DNA of 64,000 nt. It comes from Fomes fomentarius (Eukaryota; Basidiomycota; Agaricomycetes; Polyporales; Polyporaceae). Below the pieces are notes generated by a model that was not told where the DNA came from, did not search any database, and saw only the letters and a program-made list of their open reading frames with translations. The DNA lies in NCBI GenBank assembly GCA_022606135.1, contig JABYQN010000001.1, positions 1,612,001-1,676,000 on the forward strand. Direction: 5' to 3'. Below are positions 1 to 10,892 of this stretch, piece after piece. Made by a program: the position numbers and the translations under genes. Each line of letters starts with the position of its first letter. The stretch's first letter is position 1.

Positions 1-2
1 CG

Positions 3-143
3 GAAGCTGCCGGACCCCCGAGCGAGCCCGCAGAGACAGCACAGGAGCGACCTCTACGGCGATCTAAACGGGTGGCGAATGCAGTGTCTACCCGGTCGCG
101 CACGCGGTCAAGCAGGAGGGGTTCACGCACGTCGCTTTCTTGA
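3..143 (+). CDS. C-terminal end of an unidentified protein (partial)
   Basis: An open frame enters from the left edge and runs for 46 codons to a TGA at 141-143. The encoded tail is Ser/Arg-rich and basic (RRSKR, then TRSRTRSSRRGSRTSLS), like disordered C-termini of nuclear or RNA-binding proteins. No domain is visible and the rest of the gene lies outside the window, so no function can be given. The frame is chosen because the other two plus frames lack this compositional regularity and one is stopped early; it could still be an accidental frame. Confidence 0.4.
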   Translation, partial: EAAGPPSEPAETAQERPLRRSKRVANAVSTRSRTRSSRRGSRTSLS

Positions 144-651
144 TTGCCATTGTCCATTGTTTTGACCACTCAGTGCATCATGCATTTTTTTACGAATTCT
201 AAACTTATTGCCTTCATGTTCGATACAGCTCGCTTCGTATACGTCGTAGATTGTGTATCTTTAACTCTCCATCCCCCACTCTGTTCTCCTGTCTCGCTGT
301 TTGGACTTGCACATCGTACACCCCCCTGACACTGTCGCGGCTGGCATGTGGGAAGGGAGCTTCTTGCTGATTGCATGCAGGAGGCGAGCATCAGATCATC
401 CGGGCACATCCTGGGTGCGATGGATGATGGACACCCAATCACCGCCGAGGATCCGGAGGCTGCTGGCCTTGGGATCGATTCGCGGATGGGGGACAGACGG
501 GGGTGGGCATAAGCACAAGTAGTGGTAGTAGTCGGTATATTTGGGTGTATGTGCACGAACGCACACTAGTCGCCGTTTAGTGAATGGTAGTATGCATTGC
601 TCTCTCGCAGCGGCTGGCGGGGCGTGTGAGCGGGGCGGATGGGTGGGCGGC

Positions 652-658
652 TATATAA
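652..658 (+). promoter_or_regulatory. TATA box of the Pumilio gene
   Basis: TATATAA lies in a GC-rich stretch about 330 bases before the ATG at 984. The interval 144-983 holds no gene I can support. A pyrimidine-rich stretch between about 700 and 980 looks like a long 5' leader, as is common for regulatory RNA-binding proteins. Transcription start is inferred, not seen. Confidence 0.5.
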
Positions 659-983
659 GAGAGCGGAGTTTCGAGGGCTTGTAGCGAGCAGCCGGGATCT
701 GGCTGCACTCTCTCGACGACGACCTTCATCCTACTTAGTCCTCTACTATTTACTGGAGTCCACCCTACTGTAGTAGTCCTGGGCAGTCCCCTTCTCTATC
801 TTCGCCCAAAAAATTGGTTTCTTCAAGAAATTCGCCCTATTACGACCTGTAGCCCGCTGCTCATAGTTACCCATCGGACTCCTCCTGCTACTTTTACCCC
901 TCTCCGCTTCTTGCTTGCTCTCGCGCAACTTGCTCTCCCCGCAAATCCATCAAGTAATACCTAATCCAACACCTTACAGCCTC

Positions 984-3900
984 ATGTCTCTCTCCGCCAA
1001 CGACAACTCTTTCTCCCGTGTGTCCTCTGGCAAGACCCCTCCTCCTGCCCCCTCTGCCGCATATGCCAAACGGTGCGTCCTCCTTCCCCTGCTGCCCCTT
1101 CTCATCATCTCGTCCTCCTCCTCTGACCCCTCTCCTGCCCTCAGCGCAAGGGAGCTCGAGGCAGAGCAGAGCATTGGCGCCAGATACAGGCCACCCGCGC
1201 TGCGCGCCCTCGCCTCTGGTGACTCTCCTCCTAACGAGCATCCCCCTTCCACCAACTCCCCCGTTGTCACCTCGACCTTGCCTCCGACCAACTACCCTCC
1301 GGGTTTCCGCAGGGCTAGGGCAGGCACTCTTCCGTCCAATGTGCAGCTCGCAGCTCAGCGTTTTGCCGCCGCTTCCAGCAACCTGGCCAGCCCTGCCGGC
1401 TCGACCGACTCCTTCTCCGACCAGCTCAGGCAGCAGGGAGGTCTCGGCACCCCAACATCCACGTCAGCGGCGGTACCTCCTGTCCGTCCGGGCTTACGTC
1501 ACTCGGCCTCAGTCGCCTCGTCGGTGGCTTCTTCTGCCTTGACGGAGCGCAACAGTCGGCTCAGGTCGGGATCGCTTACCCTCCCGACAGGAGGACTTTC
1601 AAATGCATTTGGTCCGTCCATCTTTTCCTCCTCGTGGCTCTCATCGCGGAATGGAGGGAATGGCTTGCCGGTTCTAGACGACTTGCGCTCGGTGGCATCC
1701 ATGGATGACGAGTTTGACGTGCACACTCTTGACTACCTCGGTCTGGATGATGGTGTCCGGCATCCTCCCGCCGCGACGCTCTCCGAGCTCCGCAACCAAG
1801 CCCAGGCTGCAATCACGGTCAATTTGAACAACAACCCTTCCCGTATGCGTGCCAGCACGGTCTCGAATCCGTACCATCTTCGCCCTTCGGCCGCTTCGCT
1901 CCTCTCCAGCACTCCAAACGCTGAGGAAGAGGAGGAGATGTACGAGAACGACCTATACCGTAGGGCGAGCCAGGGCCTTGACTCGTACGGCGACCCAGAC
2001 ACCGGTAGTTATTTGTCTGCCAACTACGTGGCCCAAGGCTTCAAGCAGTCTGACCATCTCGGTGTTGGTCTCGGAACTCGACCGCGTGCCATTTCGGTCG
2101 GTACCCTGGACGACTCTGCTTCCAGGCTCCACCGTCGCGCAACCGTCGGAGAGCTGCAGACGAATTTTATCGGTGACCATCACTCCGGGCTTGGATCGTC
2201 TAACTTGAGTCCCGCGGGGATCTTGCGCACCGAGAAGGTAGCCGCGTCCAGGAATGGCCTGGCTGCAAGCGTCCACTTCCCGAACGTTGAGCCTCCTGCC
2301 AGCCGTGCGTCTGCGTACCTTGCCGCACCTTCCTCAAACCAAAACCGCGCGGTTTCACCCAAGTCGGAGAATCCGTCGAACCAGATGCAGACTCCTACTC
2401 GCTCTCTATGGATCGGTAACCTGGATAGTTCCTTCACTAGCGAGCAGCTCATCCATGTGTTCGCTCCGTATGGCGCCATTGAGTCGTTGCGGTTGCTTCC
2501 AGAGAAGGTTCGCATTTTAATCTTCCATTGTAACTTCGCACTGATGTTTTCTTCATTCGGGCATGCAGGAGTGCGGATTCGTCAACTTCGTCGACCAGGC
2601 CGACGCCATTCGCGCGAAAGATGACGTCCTTAACCGCCTTGGCGGAGATATCGGCATGCCCAACGGTCAGACAGTCCGCATCGGTTTCGGCAAGGCCGAC
2701 AGTGCCCCCGTCGCTCCCGCGAAGGGTGCCAATTTGAACAGCCCTATCGCCACCTCTCCTGGCGGCGCCTTGGGCAAGTCAGGCAGCAACAACGCAGGTC
2801 TGGCGGGTATTGATGCGCAGCTCCAGTCTACGCCTACTCGTGCTCTCTGGATTGGGTCCATTCCGTCCACCACTACGCCCGCCACTATCCTGAGTGTATT
2901 CAGTCCTTACGGTCCGATCGAGTCCGCGAGAGTTCTCACGCACAAGAACTGTGGTTTCAGTATGTGCTTATCCTTCATAGGTAATAACCGTCGACATTGA
3001 TGACCTCTCTCCAGTCAACTTTGAGCGTCTGGACGATGCTGTCAGAGCCCGAAAGGCCCTTAATGGCCGTGATGTTCTTGGCAGTGATGTTGGTGCCATC
3101 CGTATCGGCTTCGCCAAGGTTCCCGTCAAGAACGGACAGGACGGTAACGGCGGTCAGGACGAAGCTGCGAACGTCAGCGTACAGGGCATCGGCGATCTCA
3201 GTGTCGGTGCTACGATTCACGCGCTACGCAACATCAAAGGAGCTACGACGATCCCAGTGGACCAACAAGTCCTGAGCGGTTCGTTGGAGAACTACCGGTC
3301 CAATCTGCTACTCAGCATGATTGCCTCTGGTGCACACACTGGGTACGACGGTGTTGGCAAGCCCGCGGGTTGGACCGCTTCGGTCACCGAGCAGCAGATG
3401 ATATTGAAGGAATTGAGCGGAGGCAGCCCCGATGCAGAGGCTGACATTCAAACTCTCACAGGTGTGTGTTTTCGTCGAGTCAGTTATTCCATGGGGCTAA
3501 CGCATGTACAGAGTTCCGTCCTCCAACCATGTATTATACTACCATACCCCTGGTCTCTGAGAGACCTCACAACAGACGCTGGGATGCGTCCAAGCTGCGC
3601 GAACTGCGTAAGAGACTCGATACTAGCAATATCACTACCGAGGACATCGACAACGTCGCGGCTGACTTCCTTGATGGGGAGATTGTTGACCTTGCCTCGG
3701 ACTGGCTTGGCAACACGGTGAGTGGGGGTGCGATTCCTGGGCGAGGAATCGGGGTGTTGACGTTGGTGTTGCGCTGCAGGTGGTCCAGAAGCTCTTCGAG
3801 AAGTGCTCTCCTAGTCCTCGCTTGGCGATGCTTGACCGGATTGCCCCACATCTTGCTATGATTGGTATCCACAAGAATGGTACTTGGGCTGCTCAGAAGA

Positions 3901-5218
3901 TTATTGAGTGCGTGCAGACGCCGGACGAGGTCGCCCTCGTCACGCAGAACTTGCGTCCTTATGTGCCCCCGCTCCTTCTGGATCAGTTCGGAAACTATGT
4001 TGTACAGTAAGTCCGGATAGTGCTCGCTCGTCGCGATACTCATGCAGGTATAGATGCTGTCTGCGCTTCGGTGCGCCTGCCACTGACTTCCTCTTCGACG
4101 CTATGGTGGATCGTCTTTGGGAGATCGCTCAGGGCCGTTTCGGTGCTCGCAGTATGAGGGCGTGCCTGGAGAGCTCTCACATTACGCTCAACCAGCAGCG
4201 CCGGATCGCCACCGCGATCATTCTCAACTCAATCCCGCTGGCGACGAACCCTAACGGCGCGCTGCTGTTGACCTGGCTCCTTGACACGTCGAGCTTCCCC
4301 TCGCGCTACAACCTATTGGCTCCTCGTTTCACTCCTCACCTCTCGCACTTGTGCACGCACAAGCTCGCATCATTGACGGTGCTCCGGATAGTCAACCAGA
4401 AGGTGGAGCCTGACGCGTCCAAGCAGATCGTGGAGGCGCTGTTCAACTCTCCCGGCGACCACGTTCTCACCGACGTCTTGGGCGATCAGGTCAACGGGGT
4501 CGCGGTCGTACACAAGATCCTCACTAGCCCCTTCGTCGACCCTGCCGAGCGCCCGAGCTATGTCGAGGCGACTAAACGTGTGCTCATCGAGCTCAAGGTC
4601 ATCGCTACACAGGCGTACCGTCGCTTGATCGAGGAGGTCGGACTGCCTGTTCCGAATTTGCAGCCCACGTACACGACCAACATTCCCCAGCCGAGCGGCA
4701 AGTCGAAGTACAACCAGCAGAACCAATTCGGCATGCCTGGTCTCCCAGCGGGCTACCCGTCGAGCGATCAGGGCCTGCAGTCCATGATGGCTGCCCTCCA
4801 GATGGGCGGACAGAACGCAGCCTCTGGACCTCCTCGTCTCCAGATCGACCCGGGCTACGGTCAGAACGGCGTGCCCGCTCCTCAACCGCGCGGCGGTCGC
4901 TCCCAACCGCCGTCTGCGTTCTCGCCGAACTCGGACCCTTTCAACCCATTCACTGTTCGAACTCCTGACGCGTCGACTCCCAGGAACAACACTCCTCGTC
5001 GCAACGGTGGTATTCCGCTCAACAACGCGGTTTCCCCCTCGCCAGTGCCGTACGGCGCCCAGTCGCCGAGCTTGTCGCAGGCTGCGAACATTCTTAACAT
5101 GAATCAGCCCCAGTACAACGGGATGGCGCCGCAGTCCGTCCCGCCGCACGTCTACCAGGCGTACATGTATCAAGTGTACCAACAGAACCCGCCGAACATG
5201 GGCACCTTCCACGCTTAG
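984..5218 (+). CDS. Jsn1/Puf1-type Pumilio RNA-binding protein with two RRMs
   Basis: A predicted protein of about 1297 residues from seven exons (984-1072, 1145-2507, 2569-2959, 3015-3461, 3512-3717, 3780-4006, 4048-5218); the first intron is 72 nt and in frame, so its removal is uncertain. Residues 1-440 are Ser/Pro-rich and disordered. Two RRMs follow, near 448-530 (SLWIGNLDSSFTSEQL, ECGFVNF) and 573-650 (ALWIGSIPSTTTPATI, CGFINF). A Pumilio homology region then runs from about 750 to 1090, with repeat signatures such as MIGIHKNGTWAAQKII, LLLDQFGNYVVQ and RFGARSMRACLE. The C-terminus is Pro/Gln/Asn-rich. RRM plus Pumilio is the layout of yeast Jsn1 (Puf1) and Puf2, which bind mRNAs for membrane and mitochondria-associated proteins and act in the cytoplasm; a role in post-transcriptional control is inferred. 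The ATG at 984 is chosen because upstream extension requires a TTG. Confidence 0.9.
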
Positions 5219-5845
5219 AGTCCTCTTTTCCTACAACCGCTACCGGTTTCACGAATCGTTACGAACTGTTCTTCGCAACACAACGTCGAGTCATGAGGAT
5301 ACTCCAATCTTTTCCGCTACTGCTTTACCCCTGTGTTTTCTACAATTACAGTATGACTCGCGCAGCAGCCACATGCTCGCGTCCCGTCGAGTATCCGATA
5401 CCCCCCACCCATACTCTGCTGTCACCCACACCCCACTGCCACAATTCCAATCCAAATAACCTCCTCTATAGTCGTCGGTCGTCGTACTCACTCATTTGTT
5501 CCAATACTCCTCTCTCAAAAGTTGGACGCAGTTCGGGCCATAGGATGGTATCGAGCGATACTGTAAGGGTCTGCATCTCGTCTTCTCTCTCAATCTCTTC
5601 CATCTCTCCATCTCGGTCGCGTACTATGTATTTCATACTGGAGGCTGTTGATATGGCCGCTGAATCATAGAAGAATAACGCCAAACTTCCCTTTGTGTCA
5701 TCAATCAACGCCGATCTACTTCCAACGTCTCCAGTGCAAAGCTGAATGCGCGAGAGCAATGTCATAGCCCGCCAATTGGGAGGAGACGAATACAGAGGGT
5801 ATTACAGTATAAGATACATAGCAAGATATAAATTAGTCAGGAATC
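5219..5845. other. Convergent intergenic region, no gene seen
   Basis: This is the shared 3' region between the Pumilio gene (plus) and the histone deacetylase gene (minus). Only short frames without domain character occur here. I see no repeats or RNA genes; it probably carries both 3' UTRs. Confidence 0.5.
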
Positions 5846-7914
5846 CTAATCATCGACCTCCATTTCTTCGTCTTCCGCAGGGTCAGATGGCGCCACTTCG
5901 CTTCGTTGGGTATTCTCAGTCATGAGCTTGATCAGACCGACTATGCCATTCTGCACGCCCGCCCGCTCTCGCTCCAGCACGACCTGCTGCAGCAACGAAT
6001 CCCACCTCGGCGCCCCTTGGAAGAAATGCCGCCGTGTGCTGCCGCGCCCGATGGCCTCGTCGTTCGCCCAGGGCTCGTTGCCGCACCCGAGGTCGAAGTA
6101 GCCGTTCTCGCGCTCCTCAAGCCGTGGGACGTCGTAGCACTCGCCTGTGAGGAGGCTCATACGCTTCTTGCCCCCCCTGTGGATGTTTCGCGAATCGGCA
6201 GCGCGCTGGTTGCGTGTGGCGGAGACGTCGGACTCGGCTTCGTCTTCGGAGTCAGAGTCTGACGGGGCCATGCGCTCTTGTAGGTTGTATACGAAACGGG
6301 CATGTCCTGGGGCGCACGTAGTCAGCGGACGAGAAGAGTGGGGTGATGACGAGAAGGTGATTTACGGGCAAGCTCTTCGTCTAGTGCGTCGAGCGACGCT
6401 TGCTCGTGGGCACGCCCGATACCTAGATGGTCGCCTACGCTTTCCCCGGGCACGTCTTGGAGGCCCACTGAGGGAGCGGGGCGTAGTTCTGACACGTGTG
6501 CTAGTGCTTGGTTACTGAGGATAGCTCGTCAAACGGCATACAATGTATCAGATGGTTACATGCTCACCGAATAGCATCGATCTCGTCGTTCATGTCGTCA
6601 ATGTTGCTCTCTAGAACCTCGAGACGATACCGCGGCCCGAACCACTCGAAGTACTCGTTCCAGGGCAGGTTCAAGTCGATCTCATTTTCGATCCCCAGAG
6701 CACACGCTGTCTCGTAGGTCCAGGCACGCGCGACATTCTTGACGGTGTAGCCTCCGCCGCCTAGGAGGAGCAAGGGGATATTCTTCTTGCGCACGTACTG
6801 CACACAGCTCGCGTGACCTTGCATGGTGAGGTTGAGACAGCCGAGCTTATCTCCGGACAGTGAGTCCGCGCCGCATTGGAGAACGATCGCACTCGGCTGG
6901 TAGACCTCGACGATTTTATCGATGATCTGGGTCCGGTATCAAGCGTGAGCTCATCCCTGACGGCTCATAGCCTTAGCCCGGGTCCATGAAGCCGCGGCAA
7001 CACTCTCGTGACATGCTACTCACCGGCTCAAACAGGCTCTTGAATGCCTCGTCCGTGACTCCGTCCTTCAAAGGCACGTTTACCGCGTACCCCTTCCCTT
7101 TCCCTCTTCCTCTGTCTTGAGGGGTGCCGGTGCCAGGGAAGTACTCGCCGTACTTGTGGAAAGAGCAGGTCATCACACGGTCGGTGGTGTAAAAGGCCTC
7201 TTCAACGCCGTCGCCGTGGTGACAGTCGATGTCGATGTACAGGACCCGGGGAACGGAACGGAGCATCTCGAGGATGGCCAGGACAATATCGTTGATGTAG
7301 CAGAACCCGGACGCCTCGCGTTTCTTGGCATGGTGGAGGCCTCCAGCCCAGTTGATTGCAATGTCGGCCTCACCATTCATCAGGCGTTGAGCGGCGGCTG
7401 AAGAAACGACCATAGTTGTAGTTGGAAAGGTGGGGCATGATGAGGATGAGGCATCTAGACTTACCGACAGATCCCCCCGCTGAGATCGAACAAAACTCGA
7501 AGAGACCCTCAAAGGGAGGGTTATCCTCCCCCACTAAGAACTGTGTACCCTTCATCGTGAGTTGAGGAGCGTTGGCGGGCGTGACCTTCGTCAAGAAGTC
7601 GATATACTCGTCCGTATGGAATTTCGTCATGCTCTCGGCGGTCGCCCGTCTAGCTCTCTATGCGAGGAACATTCAGGGTGCTATCATTCAAGAGAACGAC
7701 TCTCTTACTCACCATAACATGCATTTTCGGAAGCATCTCATAGACCGAGACAAGTTCGTGGGTGATGCGCATGCGCTGGGGCTTCATGGGATGTGAAAGA
7801 CCATAGCTATAGGCACCCACGTCCGCTGTTGTAGAGACTATGTAAGCAGAACGCAGGTTAACGCAGAGTTGTATGCATACGGTCATAGTAGTATGAGACG
7901 CGTCGCTTGGACAT
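5846..7914 (-). CDS. Class I histone deacetylase (Rpd3/Hos2 family)
   Basis: Seven exons (7881-7914, 7713-7825, 7465-7657, 7024-7397, 6568-6926, 6366-6514, 5846-6306) join in phase to give about 560 residues. The protein starts [20 protein letters not shown] and shows [19 protein letters not shown], the zinc-binding DIDCHHGDG, the [13 protein letters not shown] loop, [11 protein letters not shown] and [12 protein letters not shown]. All are hallmarks of zinc-dependent class I deacetylases, which remove acetyl groups from histone tails within nuclear corepressor complexes. The catalytic core ends near residue 390. The remaining 170 residues include an acidic [11 protein letters not shown] segment and a terminal EDEEMEVDD. 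Family members are usually 400-480 residues, so the tail is long. Which subtype (Rpd3 or Hos2) is not settled by eye. It shares a 207-bp upstream region with the plus-strand gene starting at 8122. Confidence 0.93.
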
Positions 7915-8121
7915 AGAGGGTTTGGGAACGAAGAGGAGGGGAACGAAGAGAGCGAACAGAGTTCGAAAGCAACGCCACACGCGACGTTCCATGCTCGTCG
8001 GCCCGATACGCGTCTGGTGGCGCGCCGCACGCACACAACTCTGTTCTTCAACTCGTCCTGCGCGGGACCTGCGTTCCACGCTTCCGCTCACCTTTCTACC
8101 ACTTCATCACGCATCGTACCT

Positions 8122-8874
8122 ATGGGTTCTGCATCCTCTAAGCCCGCGCGGAAGCTGGCAAGGACACCGCCGGCATGGGCTGGTGCTAGGACTCCCAACG
8201 TCGCCGAGCGTCCTCCTCATCCTCATCCGCATTCACGACCACCACCCCATGCGAGCGAGACCAAGAGCGAGGGTGAGTGCTAACGAGATGCGTCTGAAGC
8301 GTGGCTGACTTGTCCTCCAGCAATCCAGCGAGACTCGCACGATCCTCAATTCCTGGCGAACTTGAGCAAGCTGGGTCCCGTCACCGTGGACCACCAGGTG
8401 CAAGCAGTACGACCCGTACGTGTATGTGCTATATTTGTATATGCTCCGGTATGTGATGGTAGGGTGGTACTAGGCGGCTGCCTCTGCACAACACATGTTT
8501 CAATCAAGGCTGCGCTCGGAGGACGAAGCACGTTCCTCGCGACCCACCCATAACCGCCTCATAGCGTCCTCTCTGTTGGATCTATTTGAGGAGAGAAAAC
8601 ATATTACGACACAGAAGGAGCCCGAAAACCTAGCGAAGAAATACGGCATAGATCTGGAGAAGCTGCAACGTCTCGCAAGTCATGTCAACAGTGTCAGTGT
8701 GGACCAAAACACAGTCAAGCGATGGGTTGGCGAAGACGGCGCTGAGCATGTCACTATGATTGTAAGTGTGCTCTTCTGCTCCACTTTTGCACGCATCATA
8801 AGCTGGACGTGTTGTAGGCATCGTGGGCTTCCCCGAGGATAGAGGTAGAGAAGCCTGCAACAAAGTTAACTTGA
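8122..8874 (+). CDS. Small conserved protein with N-myristoylation-like start
   Basis: Four exons (8122-8272, 8321-8415, 8474-8761, 8818-8874) keep phase and give 196 residues. The start MGSASSKPARKL fits the N-myristoylation pattern (Gly2, Ser6, Lys7). It is followed by PPAWAGARTP, a His/Pro-rich stretch, FLANLSKLGPVTVDH, and a helical part with ASSLLDLFEERKH and LAKKYGIDLEKLQRLASHVN. No enzyme motif, signal peptide or membrane span is visible. The fully consistent splicing and gene-like composition argue that it is real. I believe similar proteins occur in other fungi but cannot name the family with confidence. It is transcribed divergently from the deacetylase, and its 3' end meets that of the 8996-9817 gene 121 bp away. 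Confidence 0.7.
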
Positions 8875-8995
8875 AGTGTGTGTCCCCATTATAGACCGAA
8901 GGTTCCCTATCATACACACGCGGAAGTCTATGGAATCCGTGTTCTTTAATGTACCTTAGCTACGCATCAAAGATGACCCCGCACGGCTCAACTAC

Positions 8996-9817
8996 TCATA
9001 ACGGCAATCCCGCTTCAGCAGTAGGCTCGCGCACCACCGTCTTCTTACCCGTCAGCATATTCTTGAGACGACCCAGTACAGTGAGCACGATCTCCCCCAC
9101 TAGCCCCACCAAGAAAGCGTGCAAGGGATCAAGCGCATCCTCTCCAAAGTTGTCATCCGGACCTTGGATTATATAGACGATCTTGCTGCCGATCGGCGCA
9201 GCAGCGAGGCGAGGCGCATACTTGATGAAGATGAGGCCGAAGCGGTTCTTGGGAGTGGTCCGCTTAATGAACTCGTTAGCCGCGGCCGTCCCGCTTTCGA
9301 GGATGTTCTGATCGAATGTCAGGGGAAGAGCTAGCAGGAAGACGATGAGCGGTGGTAGGTTGACGATGAACGCTCCAACGCCGGCGAGGATCATGGTGTA
9401 GTCGAGGTGGGCAGGGTCTACGAGTTGCGGGACAGTATAATGGAGGAAGACATGACCGAACACGATCGTGAACCAGTGCGAGAACGCCATGATGAGCGAC
9501 GAGAGCATGACCACGAAGATGAGCATGAGGGTGAGCCCACAGAGCTTCAGGAAGCGCTTCGTTTTGTCATGTACGTGCCATTCCTCGAACTTGTCGCAAG
9601 CAGGGGCATATAGCGTGCTCTCGCGACCGTACGCGATGAGACGGTCCAGTGGACTGGAACTCGTCGATTCGCTCGTGCTGAGTAGCGGGGGCGCGACATC
9701 GGTGGACGACCGCCGCGCCAGGGCATCCCCTGACTCCTTGAGAGCTATTACTTCTTCGTTGTTCAGCTTCAACAGCCTATCACCCACACCCGTTTCGAGG
9801 TCTGTAATGGATTTCAT
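8996..9817 (-). CDS. Multispanning membrane protein of unknown function
   Basis: A single open frame of 273 codons from the ATG at 9817. The first 85 residues are soluble and Ser/Thr-rich. Hydrophobic segments follow near residues 88-115 (LKLCGLTLMLIFVVMLSSLI), 140-168 (MILAGVGAFIVNLPPLIVFL) and 230-252 (LHAFLVGLVGEIVLTVLG), with a weaker one at about 205-220. The motif ALDPLHAFLVGLVGE recurs as TLHPLQALVAAVVGR in the protein at 12074-12664, so the two look like diverged paralogs. No transporter or enzyme signature is visible. A hydrophobic frame upstream on the same strand (up to about 10119) could be a 5' exon but is not needed. Confidence 0.65.
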   Translation of the reverse strand: MKSITDLETGVGDRLLKLNNEEVIALKESGDALARRSSTDVAPPLLSTSESTSSSPLDRLIAYGRESTLYAPACDKFEEWHVHDKTKRFLKLCGLTLMLIFVVMLSSLIMAFSHWFTIVFGHVFLHYTVPQLVDPAHLDYTMILAGVGAFIVNLPPLIVFLLALPLTFDQNILESGTAAANEFIKRTTPKNRFGLIFIKYAPRLAAAPIGSKIVYIIQGPDDNFGEDALDPLHAFLVGLVGEIVLTVLGRLKNMLTGKKTVVREPTAEAGLPL

Positions 9818-10892
9818 GAGATGATGAAACTCGGCTTATATGGCCAATGACTGTTACCTTTGTCCCCTGGGCTCATCGCGACTTGGCAGAGGCTCAGCCT
9901 CGAACAATGCAACGGAGGCGTCGAAAAAGAACGAAACCGGAGATATAGGATCAGGACAAATGCGTATGTACGGACGCCAAAGAAAGGACGCTGACGTGGG
10001 CGCTTGGAAGTTAGTCTCCGTTGCTGACTAAGATGATATCTCTTGAGCGCCCATTCAATAACACAAACCACAACTGGCAAAGTACATAGCAATGCCCAAA
10101 TTTCGCTCATACGCTGCATAACAACCCCATCATTCCACTTTTACTGCTCCAAGGTGTGCCCGATGATAACTATGCTGGCATTACTTATGGACCATGTAAG
10201 CATTCTACGCCTTCTTCTAAGTAACCGCCTGTATATCGCTGCCATCGCTAGTACTCCTGTCAGAATTGCGCTGCATACCTCGGCGCGAAGCTATCCAGGT
10301 CGATGTGCTGCAGGATCACAATTTTTTTGCTTGAAGGAGCATTGCTGGGCTCGACGAGGCTAGTCTCGTCTAGCCTCGTCGAGCCCGACCGACCCGTTAC
10401 ACCGCTCGGACTGGGAGACCCGCAAACAACCTACCATTGACCCGTCAGCTTCTTATCCAGAACATCAGGGAGTGGAGGATAAATATCTGGGAAGCCGTGA
10501 AGACACAAAACCTCAAGGCCTCATCCACCCAGTCGTATGGGAAGGCCGAGTGAGGTACCTGTGAGATCGCGCTTGAACTCGTCCCATGATCCGGTCATCA
10601 ATATCTAGATGCTAGACGCGAGACCTAACTCTTACGTCGTGCGTCTTGTTCTATTCGCCGCTGGTCCACTAATATCTGGACGTACCACATTCAACATGGC
10701 AGGATGAGTGAGTACGCCCTCTGTTTCTCGGATGACCTGTACACACTCCGGTTGTGGACCGCGACGTATATACTATGGCCGACGCGGAGGATGCAGTCAT
10801 CCACAGTGCCTGAACCCGCACCCAGGTTCGTAACCAGTGTAACAAGAGGACTTGCACAACACTGACTATTCCGCACACAGGCCAGACTGCCC
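9818..10892. other. Intergenic region between membrane-protein genes
   Basis: About 1.1 kb with only short frames of ordinary composition, apart from a minus-strand frame with a hydrophobic N-terminus (listed as rejected). The main structural feature is the perfect hairpin at 10347-10386. No transposase or terminal repeats were recognised. Confidence 0.4.
10347..10386. repeat. Perfect 17-bp inverted repeat with 6-nt loop
   Basis: The arm GGGCTCGACGAGGCTAG at 10347-10363 is followed by TCTCGT and then by its exact reverse complement at 10370-10386. It lies in an intergenic region following a run of seven Ts (about 10322-10328). It may be a cruciform-forming remnant of a small inverted-repeat element, or a transcript stem-loop. 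No target-site duplication was identified. Confidence 0.85.

Noticed and set aside
915..983. Upstream extension of the Pumilio gene to 915
   Set aside because: The extension would begin at TTG; the first ATG in a good context is at 984 and opens directly into the Ser-rich N-terminus.
9814..10119. Minus-strand frame with a hydrophobic N-terminus (SEIWALLCTLPVVVCVIEWAL)
   Set aside because: It lies upstream of the 9-kb membrane gene but in another frame and without a convincing splice link. It may be a 5' exon, but the evidence is insufficient.
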